55,036 nt of DNA. Origin: Actinomyces oris. GTDB taxonomy: Bacteria > Actinomycetota > Actinomycetes > Actinomycetales > Actinomycetaceae. The stretch spans positions 1-55,036 of the forward strand of contig NZ_MSKL01000021.1 of the NCBI RefSeq assembly GCF_001937665.1. The letters run 5' to 3'. A program made the position numbers and the translations under genes. Each line of letters begins with the position of its first letter. The stretch's first letter is position 1. Shown in pieces: positions 7,473 to 16,328 of this stretch. The notes under the pieces were generated by a model, which saw only the letters and a list, made by a program, of their open reading frames with translations, searched no databases and was not told the origin of the DNA.

Positions 7473-9070
7473 GCTGTGGCTCCGGGACGGGTGAAGGGCT
7501 TGAGCTCGCCCGAGCGCAGACGCAGCGCAGCGGCGAACCCGGGGGCGGGGGCGAGGGAGGTGGCCGCCCCCTTGGGGACTGTGGCAGTCAGCGCCTCCGT
7601 GACCGCTTCCACCAGGAGCTGACCGGCCTGAGCGGTCTGCCCCTCCAACCCCAGGCGTCTGGCGGCGGAAACGGCCCCGTCAACACCGGCTGCTGCGGCG
7701 ATGAGGAGATCGATGACGCTGGCGGGGCTCAGTCTACGGATGTCCTGCGGACTCTCGATATTCGCCTCCAGGTAGCCGACCCAGGCCTCAATGGTCACGG
7801 CCGCGTCATCACCCTGCCCCAGGAGTCTGCGCGCGTGCTCCTCGGCCCCCACCTCGGACCAGGCTCTCCGAGCTTCAGCACTCAAGGCGACGATAGCGGC
7901 CTGCAGCTGGTTGGCCAGGGCCTCACGGGCGTCGGTGGCCAGCTGAGAGAGTCCCTCGGCGCGGGCCTTGTCCGCCCGCCCCAGGAATCCTCTGCGCAGT
8001 CTGCCCCCTTGAGCCAGGGAGGCCAGTGGACCTCCGGAGGATGCCAGGGTGATCCACCGGGTGGCCGTGGCGCCCTGGCCTGCAGAACCGGCCCTGATGT
8101 CAGCGCTCAACGACTCAATGGCGGCCTCCCTCAGGTTCTGGCACTTCCTCTCCAGCTCCTGAGCCACCGCGTCCTGGGCGTCGACGTCATCAGCCAGGCG
8201 CTCCAGGTCGGTGCGCAGAGTGCTCCACACCCCCCTACCGGTACGACGCACAAGACCGGCTGCGCGGTGACGGCCGGCGAGGAGCTGCAGCCAGTCGCGC
8301 AGCTCGTTCACGCCGTCGCCCGACAAGAGCCCCTCATGCGGCCCGGCGTCCGGGATGACGAAGAAGGGCGCCTCTGACAGCCCCAGCCCCTGCAGGCGGG
8401 TGATGAGATCCCGACGCACCTCGGCCAGGATCGTCGCCGGCACCCGGTTGAGAACCACGCCGATGGGGGTCTCACGGCGTGCGGCCTCCTCCAGCGTCGT
8501 CCATGGCGTCTGATCGCCGTAACGCGCCGCGGTCGTGACGAAGAGCCACAGGTCGGCCGCCTCCAGCAGCCTGCCGGCCAGAGCCCGGTTGGCCTCGTGC
8601 ACGGAGTCCAGGTCCGAGGCATCGATAAGAGCCAGACCAGCCGGAATGGCAGCGGAGACCTCCTGCCGGCAGACCTGCATCAGAGGGTGCTCGGACAGTG
8701 AGTCCATATCCTCGGGGTTGGCCACCAGAACCGGGATTCTCGTGGTGGGTCTGATCACTCCGGCATCTGAGACCTCCTGGCCGAGCACGGAGTTGACAAG
8801 TGTGGATTTTCCGGCCCCGGTGGAGCCCCCGATCACCACGATGGACGGGATATCAGCATCCTGAAGGCGGGGAACAACCTGATCGCGGACCTGCCCGATA
8901 AGACCGTCGCGCAACGTACGCGCAGCCTCGATGCCGTCGGCACTCAGGGCCAGGTCGAGGCGCTCGAGGTCCCGGACCAGGTCGGACAGGACATCGAGGA
9001 GCTGAGCGCGACTCAGGGCCGAGACGGGGGCATCGTCCTTGGAGTGGCGCGAGGGGACAGGAGCGGGCAT
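7469..9070 (-). CDS. Dynamin-like GTPase (first of a pair)
   Basis: This 533-aa protein has P-loop GGSTGAGKST (81-90), switch Thr109/Thr110, a G3-like LIDASDLDS (148-156) and a G4-like VLNRV (206-210). The rest is largely alpha-helical, with no clear TM segments. The N-terminal 75 aa contain an amphipathic helix (LLDVLSDLVRDLERLDL). It is first of two coupled GTPase genes and its partner has the membrane hairpin, so a heteromeric membrane complex is plausible. The ATG is at 9070. The 308 bp upstream should hold the promoter. Other possible roles are ribosome assembly or stress GTPase, but the lack of a canonical NKxD and the paired arrangement favour the dynamin-like family. Confidence 0.83.
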   Translation of the reverse strand: MPAPVPSRHSKDDAPVSALSRAQLLDVLSDLVRDLERLDLALSADGIEAARTLRDGLIGQVRDQVVPRLQDADIPSIVVIGGSTGAGKSTLVNSVLGQEVSDAGVIRPTTRIPVLVANPEDMDSLSEHPLMQVCRQEVSAAIPAGLALIDASDLDSVHEANRALAGRLLEAADLWLFVTTAARYGDQTPWTTLEEAARRETPIGVVLNRVPATILAEVRRDLITRLQGLGLSEAPFFVIPDAGPHEGLLSGDGVNELRDWLQLLAGRHRAAGLVRRTGRGVWSTLRTDLERLADDVDAQDAVAQELERKCQNLREAAIESLSADIRAGSAGQGATATRWITLASSGGPLASLAQGGRLRRGFLGRADKARAEGLSQLATDAREALANQLQAAIVALSAEARRAWSEVGAEEHARRLLGQGDDAAVTIEAWVGYLEANIESPQDIRRLSPASVIDLLIAAAAGVDGAVSAARRLGLEGQTAQAGQLLVEAVTEALTATVPKGAATSLAPAPGFAAALRLRSGELKPFTRPGATA

Positions 9071-9378
9071 GTGCCAACACTATGAGCACAGCGCAGCAGA
9101 GTCGACGATTGATCTCGACAGTTCACACCACATGTGTCGCAAGTTCAGTGAGAGTCTCCTGTCACCCCGCTGTGACCGCTGGAGGCGTGCACCGAATCTC
9201 GGACAAGAGGAACAGCCGACCCCTCAAACATGTCAGGAGCACAGCCGCCGACTACCGCATCCGAACCGGTTGGAGCCGACGGCGATGAGCGCGACGACAT
9301 CCTCACAGCCTCTGCGAGCCAGCGACCCGAACGGTCGATACTCCGCGGAATATCAACCTTCTCCACCCTGGCTGCCAG
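9071..9378. other. Intergenic stretch without a gene
   Basis: These 308 bp lie between the GTPase gene start and the tRNA-Arg 3' end. They should contain the GTPase operon promoter and any tRNA terminator. I see no convincing hairpin, repeat or promoter pair here. Confidence 0.5.
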
Positions 9379-9451
9379 TGCCCCCGGCCGGACTCGAACC
9401 GGCAACCTGCGGATTAGAAGGCCGATGCTCTATCCATTGAGCTACGGAGGC
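9379..9451 (-). tRNA. tRNA-Arg (anticodon TCT)
   Basis: The 73-nt cloverleaf reads GCCTCCG / TA / GCTC...GAGC, anticodon loop CTTCTAA, and T-arm GCCGG TTCGAGT CCGGC. The acceptor closes with CGGGGGC and discriminator A. The anticodon TCT reads AGA/AGG Arg codons. CCA is not encoded. The anticodon stem has only three clear pairs (28-30 with 40-42). Positions 27-43 and 31-39 are T/C mismatches. Confidence 0.93.
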
Positions 9452-9844
9452 GTGCGCAAGCGCCTGACCAGCCTACGCCATCAACATGACGCCCCCTACC
9501 CCGACGGGAGGACCGCTCCCACACCGTCGTCAGCATCAGAAGATGATCGCGAGGAGATCACGCCGCCATGACGGACGTGCATCGAACCGGACGGCCGAAC
9601 GATTCCGCGCAGCCGTTCAGGCCGCCTCTCAGACCATTGGCAGCCCGAGCCGCAATGCAACTGTGACAGCACTGCAACAGCCCTGTGACCGGCTTGATCG
9701 ACACATCGCGGGGCCTCGCCCCGCCCCACGGCATCGCCCACATGTTGACAACCTCACAACGGGGAGCCCTCACTCTTAGCGACGACACTGAAACACCAGT
9801 ATCGTGGCCGGAGCCCCATCCCGCCCCTCCGGAAGGATCGCGCC
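9452..9844. other. Intergenic stretch, upstream region of the FHA-ABC gene
   Basis: These 393 bp contain no supported gene. A TTGACA at about 9743 resembles a -35 box, but no well-placed -10 follows at 16-18 nt. GGAAGGA at about 9831-9837 is the ribosome binding site of the TTG start at 9845. Confidence 0.45.
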
Positions 9845-12535
9845 TTGCCCACTCCCGCACTCATCGTGCGCTCCCTTTCTGCCCAGGCATCGCTGGAGCC
9901 CCATACCTTCACCACTCCTTTCACCGTGGGGCGCGCACCGGACAGCGACGTGCAGATCGTCCACCCCCTCGTCTCCCGTACACACCTCCAGGTGACTCCC
10001 ACCCCGACCGGGTGGGCGGTGAGCTGCCAGGGCCGTAACGGCATGCTCGTCGACGGGGCCGTGACGCGCGAAGCACTTGTGACTCAGGGCACCCGGATCC
10101 AGCTGGGTGACGCCTCCGGGCCGGCTCTGGGGCTCACCCCGATCGTCTCCGGCGGAGTTCCTCAAGCCGGCGCCCCCGTCCAGTCGCAGCCGATGGGGCA
10201 GCCCGCGCCCTCTGCACCGAACGCCCCCTTCATCCCATCGCAGCCGAGTGCGCCCTCCGCCCCACAAGCCGCTCCGCTCCTCCAGCGCCCTGCCGGCCCG
10301 TCCCCGGCCGCAGCCGCCTCGACGCAGGCCGCACCCATTCCACAGGCCATGGGATCGGCGTCCTCAGCAGCCACCTACGTGGCACCCGGACGCCCCCAGG
10401 CGGCGCCCTCATCGGGCTCAGCAGGCTCGGGCGCCTTCCCCACCTCGCGGCACACGCTCAAGTCCTTCCGCATCACCTCCTCGGGCACCATCGGGCGCGC
10501 CCCTGACAACACCCTGGTCCTGGATGACCCGCTCATCTCCAAGCACCATGCTCGGATCGACGTCTCCCCCAACGGCATGGTCGTCACCGACCTGGGATCC
10601 ACCAACGGTCTCTACGTCGGCGGCCAGCGCGTGCCTCAGGTCCAGGTGACCCAGCCCGTGCTCCTGGGACTGGGATCCACCTTCATCGCCCTGAGCCCGG
10701 ACGGCCTGTGCGAGGTCCAGGTCGCGGGCGGAGCCGGCGGCGAGCTGGTGGGTAAGGATCTGACCTTCCGTGTCAACAACGGCAACATGACGCTGCTCGA
10801 CGGCATCTCCTTCTCCCTGCCGGGCAACGAGCTGCTGGCCGTCGTCGGCCCGTCGGGCGCCGGTAAGTCGACGCTGCTCAAGGCTCTCACCGGCGAGCAG
10901 AAGGCCCAGGAGGGCCAGGTTCTCTTCAACGGGCTGGACGTCTACGAGCACTACCCGGTCATGCGCAACAAGATCGGCGTGGTCCCCCAGAGCGACGTCA
11001 TCCACTCCGCCCTCACTGTCCGCAAGACCCTCGAGTACGCCGCCGAGCTGCGCTTCGCCAAGGACGTCTCCAAGGCCGAACGGCGTCAACGCATCGCCGA
11101 AGTCCTGGAGGACCTCGACCTGACCGCGCATGTGGACAAGCGCGTCAAGAAGCTCTCCGGCGGTCAGCGCAAGCGGGTCTCCACCGCCATCGAGCTGCTC
11201 ACCCGCCCCAGCCTCCTGTTCCTCGACGAGCCCACCTCCGGTCTGGACCCCCAGCTGGACCGTGACGTCATGGACCTGCTGGCGTCCCTGGCTCATGGGA
11301 CTCGTCCCGGTGACAGCGGCCGCACGGTCGTCGTCGTCACCCACAATGAGAACCACATCGACCGCGCAGACAAGGTCCTCATCCTCGCAGCGGGCGGCAA
11401 GCCCGTCTACTACGGCTCCCCCCGGGAGGTACTCCCCTACTTCCGCCAGAGGCTCAACGAGATCGCCTCTCAGGGCCGCCTGCTGCTCAACACCCCGAAG
11501 GGCACTCTGCCCGACCCGCCCGCCGTGGACGGCTACGCCGATGTCTACGCCCTCATCCGCAACCACACCGCGGAACTGCGTCAGTACATGGAGGCCGCAG
11601 TGCCCTCGACACGGCGCGGAGGGGCTCCCGCTGCGGCCGCCGGGCCGGCGACGCAGGAGAAGCCGCCCAAGCAGCAGTCCGTGCTCCGGCAGGTCTCGAC
11701 CCTCGTGCGACGCCAGCTGCGGATCGTGGCGGCCGACCCCTCCTACCTCGCCTTCATGCTGCTGCTCCCCATCATCATGGGGCTGTTGACCAAGGCGATC
11801 GAGGGGAGCGACGGCTTCGCGGTCCCCCACTACCCGGAACCCACTCCCCCGACGCCGGAGAACCCCACTCCCCAGGTCATCAAGTACTCCAGCCAGGCCC
11901 TGCAGCTGTTGGTCATCCTCATCACCGGGGCGGCGTTCTCCGGGATGTCGGCGACCATCCGTGACCTCATCGGAGAGCGGGACGTCTTCCTGCGGGAGAA
12001 GGCCGTTGGCCTGAGATCCGGCGCCTACCTGTTCTCCAAGGCCACCATCCTGGCGCTCATCACCACCGTTCAGACCGCGTTGATGATGGGCATCGCCCTG
12101 GCCCTCAACAAGGGCCCCTCCGATGCCATCATCCTGGAGGGGTGGCCGGGGCTGGAACTGGCCTTCTGCTGCTGGGCCGTCGCCTTCGTCTCCGGGCTCC
12201 TCGGACTGGCCGTCTCCGCGATGGTCTCCTCCTCCGAGCAGGTCATGCCGGTCCTGGTGGTCTCCATCATGGCCCAGCTGGTTCTGTCCGGCGGCATCAT
12301 CCCGATCGCGGGGCGAGCGATCTTCGAGCAGCTCGCCTGGTTCATGCCATCGCGGTGGGGGTACGCGATGGCCGCCTCCACCCTGGAGATGCTCGCCATC
12401 ATGCCCAACCGCGACGACGCGCTGTGGAAGCACGAGACCGCGCAGTGGCTGACGAATTACGGCCTGCTCTCAGCCATCGGCCTGGCCTGCATGGTGGTGT
12501 GCTACATCGCCCTGGCCCGCCGCGGGCGCCGCTGA
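9845..12535 (+). CDS. FHA-FHA-ABC transporter (ABCG-type half transporter, Rv1747-like)
   Basis: This 896-aa protein starts with TTG, 8 nt after GGAAGGA. Residues about 8-90 are a first FHA domain (GRAPDSD, VSRTH). A 110-aa Pro/Ala/Gln linker follows. Residues about 207-285 are a second, more canonical FHA domain (GRAPDN, ISKHH, GSTNG). Next comes an ABC ATPase with Walker A GPSGAGKST (335-343), signature LSGGQRK (437-443) and Walker B LLFLDEP (457-463). An ABC2-type membrane domain with about six TMs follows from about residue 645. The order matches Mycobacterium tuberculosis Rv1747, whose FHA domains bind threonine-phosphorylated sites placed by a Ser/Thr kinase. The substrate is unknown; Rv1747 has been linked to cell-wall lipids. 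The neighbouring convergent kinase gene is an obvious candidate regulator. The linker may carry phosphosites. Confidence 0.93.
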   Translation: MPTPALIVRSLSAQASLEPHTFTTPFTVGRAPDSDVQIVHPLVSRTHLQVTPTPTGWAVSCQGRNGMLVDGAVTREALVTQGTRIQLGDASGPALGLTPIVSGGVPQAGAPVQSQPMGQPAPSAPNAPFIPSQPSAPSAPQAAPLLQRPAGPSPAAAASTQAAPIPQAMGSASSAATYVAPGRPQAAPSSGSAGSGAFPTSRHTLKSFRITSSGTIGRAPDNTLVLDDPLISKHHARIDVSPNGMVVTDLGSTNGLYVGGQRVPQVQVTQPVLLGLGSTFIALSPDGLCEVQVAGGAGGELVGKDLTFRVNNGNMTLLDGISFSLPGNELLAVVGPSGAGKSTLLKALTGEQKAQEGQVLFNGLDVYEHYPVMRNKIGVVPQSDVIHSALTVRKTLEYAAELRFAKDVSKAERRQRIAEVLEDLDLTAHVDKRVKKLSGGQRKRVSTAIELLTRPSLLFLDEPTSGLDPQLDRDVMDLLASLAHGTRPGDSGRTVVVVTHNENHIDRADKVLILAAGGKPVYYGSPREVLPYFRQRLNEIASQGRLLLNTPKGTLPDPPAVDGYADVYALIRNHTAELRQYMEAAVPSTRRGGAPAAAAGPATQEKPPKQQSVLRQVSTLVRRQLRIVAADPSYLAFMLLLPIIMGLLTKAIEGSDGFAVPHYPEPTPPTPENPTPQVIKYSSQALQLLVILITGAAFSGMSATIRDLIGERDVFLREKAVGLRSGAYLFSKATILALITTVQTALMMGIALALNKGPSDAIILEGWPGLELAFCCWAVAFVSGLLGLAVSAMVSSSEQVMPVLVVSIMAQLVLSGGIIPIAGRAIFEQLAWFMPSRWGYAMAASTLEMLAIMPNRDDALWKHETAQWLTNYGLLSAIGLACMVVCYIALARRGRR

Positions 12536-12560
12536 CGCCTGTCAGCCCTCCCGACTTGAA

Positions 12561-12600
12561 CGCCGGGGTGCCGACCACAGAGCTGGTCGGCACCCCGGCG
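12561..12600. terminator. Bidirectional hairpin terminator between FHA-ABC and kinase genes
   Basis: A 17-bp perfect inverted repeat (12561-12577 and 12584-12600) has a 6-nt loop. It lies 26 nt after the transporter stop and 22 nt before the end of the convergent kinase gene, so it can stop transcription from both sides. Confidence 0.85.
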
Positions 12601-12621
12601 TCGTACCTGTCGCATGTGCCC

Positions 12622-15129
12622 CTATTTGCTGGCGATACTGGAGATCACCAGATCAAAGGTGTAGGTGGACCCTTGTGCTACCAGGAGGCGGGCGTCGCTC
12701 TTGTCCTTCGCGGGAACGACGGTGCCTCCGTAAGCGCCGGGAACCTTCCAGCCGACCTTGCCCGTGTCGGGCGATACGGCAACGACGAGGTTGCCCGGAT
12801 CACCGTCCGAGTAGCTGTACTCCCCGACCTCCACCAGCACCTGTCCGTCACTGAGCAGACCAATGGGCCTGATGTGGCACTCCTTGCTCTGTGTGAACTC
12901 GGGCAGCTCGAGCTTCTTGCTGCCTGCCTTGGCCGTGCAGGTACTCGTGTCGACGACGACGTCGACCGTGCCTCCGGGGCCGATGACTGGAGTGGTCGAG
13001 GACGCCGCCTTCGCTAAGGAGGAGTAGGCATCCTTCAGTGACGAGGCATCCAGCGGTGCTGACGAGGCCCACCAGTGCTCCTCCGAGAACTTTCCTGAGA
13101 CGGTTGCCGCCTCGCTGCCGTCGGCCTTGTAGATCGTGGCACCTGAGGACGTCACTCGCGAGAAGGCCTCCGGTCCGGACTCGATATTGAATCCGCCGGG
13201 GAATCGAGTTTTCTTGTCGAAGTCGGAGTCCGGCTGCTTGCCGGGCTCCGAGACGAGCACCTCACCGGTCTTGGCCGACAGCACCTGGAACTGTCGCGAC
13301 TTGATCTCGTAGGTGAGAATGAAGCCGTTCTGGACCCGGCCCCCCTTGTACTGGCCGGAAGCGCTCCACTTCTCCTTACCGGATACGTCGTACCCCCTCA
13401 TGGGGCCTCCGTCGAAGACCTCCCCCTGCTCAGACACGATGCCGAGGTCCTGCGTCGCTCCGATGTAGAAGGACTCCTTGGAGAAAGGCGCTTGAGAGGT
13501 CTTGCCCCCAGCCCCGATCACCGTGGATGCGTCAGTGGTCTGGGTACAGAGCACCGAGCCACCGACCCAGGGCCGAACCTTGTAGCACTCACCGCTCCAC
13601 ACCGGCGTCGTCGTACTCTTCGAGAGATCGACGAGGTTCGCCTTGCCATCGTGGTCGAAGGCCATCGTGGTCCCATCCGCGGACACGACAGGATTGGAGA
13701 CATCCGAGTAGCGCAGATCCTCCCGAACACTGTTGCCCGCAGGCAGTGCCGCCGGCCATCTGTTGCCGATCTCCTGACCGGAGAAGAAGTACCACCAGGT
13801 CGCGCTCGCCCCCACGACCGCCAGGACGGTGGCCACTGCGGCCACAGCCACCCATCGACGACGCCACCACCGACGACGCGCACCGGCCTGCGCTCCAGCC
13901 GCCGCAGCCGCCGAGTACTGGGCTCCCGGCTGGCTGTAGAAGGCGGGCGCGGAGGGACTGGAGCTGCCCGGAGCGGCCAGCGTCGAAGGAGCGGCGAAGC
14001 CTCCGGTGCTCGCGGTCCCCGGGCTGAGAGGAACCTGTCCGGGACTGGGGGCGTACTGCTGCCCACTGACCAGAGTCGGCGCCTCCGGGGCGATCGCCAT
14101 CGTGGCTGAGGTCGCCGAGGGATTCGGGGGCGTGGCCGGCGGCACCGTCGGATCCGCGGACGGAGGTGCGTCCCAGTCATAGGGCATGACCGAGGCCGTC
14201 GACTGCGGAGGCGACTCGAGCCTCGGTGCGGCGGGCAGGCCCGCCAGTGTTGACTGCATGGCATCCAGACGCTGAGCGACGTCCTCGATGGAGGGACGCC
14301 TGTCGGGCTGCTTGAAGGTCATCGAGGCGATGAGCTCCCACAGCGAGTCAGGCATGCCAACCGGTCGACCCGCGTCACGTCGGGCGTGCTGACTGAGCAG
14401 CTGAGCGGGTTGTCCCACGAACGGCGTCGTCCCACAGCTCATCTCGTAGAGCATGATGCCCAGCGAGTATATGTCGGCGGCGGAAGTGGGTGCCTGCATC
14501 GACAGAATCTCCGGCGCCATGTACAGCGGTGTACCGATGGCTCCTGTGACGTGGGAGGCGGAGAAGGTATCGCAGATGCGCGCCACTCCGAAGTCCGCCA
14601 GCCGAGGGACGACGGCCTCCGGCACATTCCCTCCAGGCGCCATACCGGTGGCAACCGTCTCCGACGGGTCGCCGCCCCTACTGGGACGCGAGCTGAGCAG
14701 GACGTTGGCAGGCTTGATGTCCCGGTGAATCACTCCGGCCTGGTGAACCGCGCACAGCCCCTGGGCGATACGCGTTCCCAGGGAGGCCACTTGCGCAGGG
14801 GGCAGCGAGCCGCGAGCCCTCAGCAGATCCCGCAGGTCCCCTCCGTTGACGTAGTCCATGACGATCGCGAAGGTGGAACCCTCGATCACGATGTCGCGCA
14901 CGGCGACGACGTAGGGGCTGCGCACCCGCAGCAGCGTGGAGCGCTCCTTGATGAAGCGCTCCACGACGTCCGGATTCTCCACCAGGTCGGCGCGCAGTAC
15001 CTTGAAGGCCAGGGTCTCGCGGGCGTCAGTGCGCCGACCGCGCCAGACCTCTCCCTGGGCACCCGCACCGATCCGGGTCTCCATGATGTAGGAGCTTCCG
15101 AGGTGACGGGGGGCGGGGCTTTGGGACAT
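12622..15129 (-). CDS. Transmembrane Ser/Thr protein kinase with extracellular sensor domain (PknD-like)
   Basis: This 835-aa receptor kinase has an intact Hanks-type kinase domain at 12-290: Gly-rich loop GAGAQGEV (21-28), Lys43, Glu62, HRDIKPAN (135-142), DFG (179-181) and GTPLYMAPE (199-207). A Pro/Ser/Ala-rich juxtamembrane region (300-415) follows. Then come a basic cluster and one TM (426-448). The extracellular part is about 385 aa of beta-rich repeats with WSG, VVSADG and TGKVGW-like turns, resembling a PQQ/WD-type propeller as in PknD. It is convergent with the FHA-ABC transporter and likely phosphorylates it or its partners, by analogy with PknF-Rv1747. The ligand sensed outside is unknown. 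Confidence 0.92.
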   Translation of the reverse strand: MSQSPAPRHLGSSYIMETRIGAGAQGEVWRGRRTDARETLAFKVLRADLVENPDVVERFIKERSTLLRVRSPYVVAVRDIVIEGSTFAIVMDYVNGGDLRDLLRARGSLPPAQVASLGTRIAQGLCAVHQAGVIHRDIKPANVLLSSRPSRGGDPSETVATGMAPGGNVPEAVVPRLADFGVARICDTFSASHVTGAIGTPLYMAPEILSMQAPTSAADIYSLGIMLYEMSCGTTPFVGQPAQLLSQHARRDAGRPVGMPDSLWELIASMTFKQPDRRPSIEDVAQRLDAMQSTLAGLPAAPRLESPPQSTASVMPYDWDAPPSADPTVPPATPPNPSATSATMAIAPEAPTLVSGQQYAPSPGQVPLSPGTASTGGFAAPSTLAAPGSSSPSAPAFYSQPGAQYSAAAAAGAQAGARRRWWRRRWVAVAAVATVLAVVGASATWWYFFSGQEIGNRWPAALPAGNSVREDLRYSDVSNPVVSADGTTMAFDHDGKANLVDLSKSTTTPVWSGECYKVRPWVGGSVLCTQTTDASTVIGAGGKTSQAPFSKESFYIGATQDLGIVSEQGEVFDGGPMRGYDVSGKEKWSASGQYKGGRVQNGFILTYEIKSRQFQVLSAKTGEVLVSEPGKQPDSDFDKKTRFPGGFNIESGPEAFSRVTSSGATIYKADGSEAATVSGKFSEEHWWASSAPLDASSLKDAYSSLAKAASSTTPVIGPGGTVDVVVDTSTCTAKAGSKKLELPEFTQSKECHIRPIGLLSDGQVLVEVGEYSYSDGDPGNLVVAVSPDTGKVGWKVPGAYGGTVVPAKDKSDARLLVAQGSTYTFDLVISSIASK

Positions 15130-15281
15130 CAGTGCTCCGTGTTACTCAAGGGCTGTCAGGCTTCACGGAGACCTTATCGCGATCCTCGCACCATGGGACC
15201 GCTCTACCAGGAGATGGTCGTGAATCGCTCCTCGAATCTCACCACCCTCATGGGAGGGTCCGTGACTTCAAGGTCGTCGAC

Positions 15282-15923
15282 ATGACTACAGTGGCTCCCG
15301 TGAGCAAGCAGATGACAACCTCTGACCCGCTGGTGTGGATCGACTGTGAGATGACGGGCCTGGACCAGAGCGCCGACGCGCTCATCGAGGTCGCCGTCAT
15401 TGTCACCGACTATGAGCTCAAGCCGCTGGCGGACGGAATCGATGTGCTCATCAAGCCTCCCGCCGCAGCACTGGAGCGGATGGACGACTATGTGCGAAAC
15501 ATGCACACCTCCTCCGGCCTCCTTGCCTCCTTGGAGGACGGAGTGACCATGGAGGCCGCCCGCAAGACGGTTCTGGACTATGTGACCTCCCTTGTGCCCG
15601 AGCCACGCACCGCCCAGCTGGCGGGGAACTCCGTGGGCACGGACAAGGCGTTCCTGGCCCGCGACATGCCGGATCTCATCAAGCACCTCCACTACCGGAT
15701 CGTGGATGTCTCCTCCCTCAAGGAACTGGCCAAGCGCTGGTACCCCAGGACCTTCTTCCACGCGCCGAAGAAGGCCGGCGGGCACCGTGCCTTGGCGGAC
15801 ATCCTGGAGTCCATCGACGAGCTGCGCTACTACCGCGAGGTCCTGTTCCCCAGCGGGGAGGGGCCGAGCTCCCAGGAGTGCAAGGACGTGGCTGAGCGAA
15901 TCCTGCGCACGCCCACCAGGTGA
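15282..15923 (+). CDS. orn: Oligoribonuclease
   Basis: Orn is a 3'-5' exoribonuclease that clears 2-5-nt RNAs and the pGpG product of c-di-GMP breakdown. The 213-aa protein shows the DEDDh motif set: WIDCEMTGLD (D21, E23), NSVGTDKAFL with the second Asp, and HRALADI with the catalytic His and last Asp. The frame is open further upstream to 15132. I chose the ATG at 15282 because AAGG sits 8 nt before it and most relatives begin close to the WIDCEMTG motif. GTG 15300 and ATG 15312 remain possible. It is divergent from the kinase gene. tRNA-His follows downstream. Confidence 0.95.
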   Translation: MTTVAPVSKQMTTSDPLVWIDCEMTGLDQSADALIEVAVIVTDYELKPLADGIDVLIKPPAAALERMDDYVRNMHTSSGLLASLEDGVTMEAARKTVLDYVTSLVPEPRTAQLAGNSVGTDKAFLARDMPDLIKHLHYRIVDVSSLKELAKRWYPRTFFHAPKKAGGHRALADILESIDELRYYREVLFPSGEGPSSQECKDVAERILRTPTR

Positions 15924-16040
15924 CCGGAGCGACGGTCCTCTCAGGACACCCGCCCGACGTGACGTAGTGCACCGAGTCCAGTTTGATGTGCGGGGAGAGG
16001 AGCGGATACAGTACCGATTCGTTGCGGTGATACCGTACAT

Positions 16041-16117
16041 GGTGGCTGTAGCTCAGTCGGCAGAGCGCCTGGTTGTGGTCCAGGAGGTCGCGGGTTCAAA
16101 CCCCGTCAGCCACCCCA
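16041..16117 (+). tRNA. tRNA-His (anticodon GTG)
   Basis: The cloverleaf has acceptor GTGGCTG/CAGCCAC, D-arm GCTC...GAGC, anticodon loop TTGTGGT with GTG, and T-arm CGGGTTCAAACCCCG. A G sits at position -1 opposite C73, the identity mark of tRNA-His. CCA is encoded (16115-16117), unlike the Arg tRNA in this window. Confidence 0.96.
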
Positions 16118-16158
16118 CTGATCGCGGATCGTCCCGCGCCCAATACTTTTCCCATCCA

Positions 16159-16177
16159 GGCGGCAAGTGATGCCGCC
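16159..16177. terminator. Small hairpin downstream of tRNA-His
   Basis: GGCGGCA and TGCCGCC form a 7-bp GC-rich stem with loop AGTGA, 41 nt beyond the tRNA. It is a possible terminator; there is no T-run. Confidence 0.4.
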
Positions 16178-16328
16178 GTCATCCGTAGCGCAGGCGTGCG
16201 GCGGACAGCGAAGGCTTCAGCCGTTTTCCTGCGCCCCTGAGTAACAAGCAACCCACTCACTCCGGCGCTCCTGCCGGCGGAGCATGTGCTCGATGCTCTG
16301 AAAATCCATCTTCGAGAAAGTCCCTCCC

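Noticed and set aside
10418-12433. Long open frame (671 codons) antisense to the FHA-ABC gene
   Set aside because: Its protein is Gly/Asp/His-rich with no domain; it mirrors the real gene, as is common in high-GC DNA.
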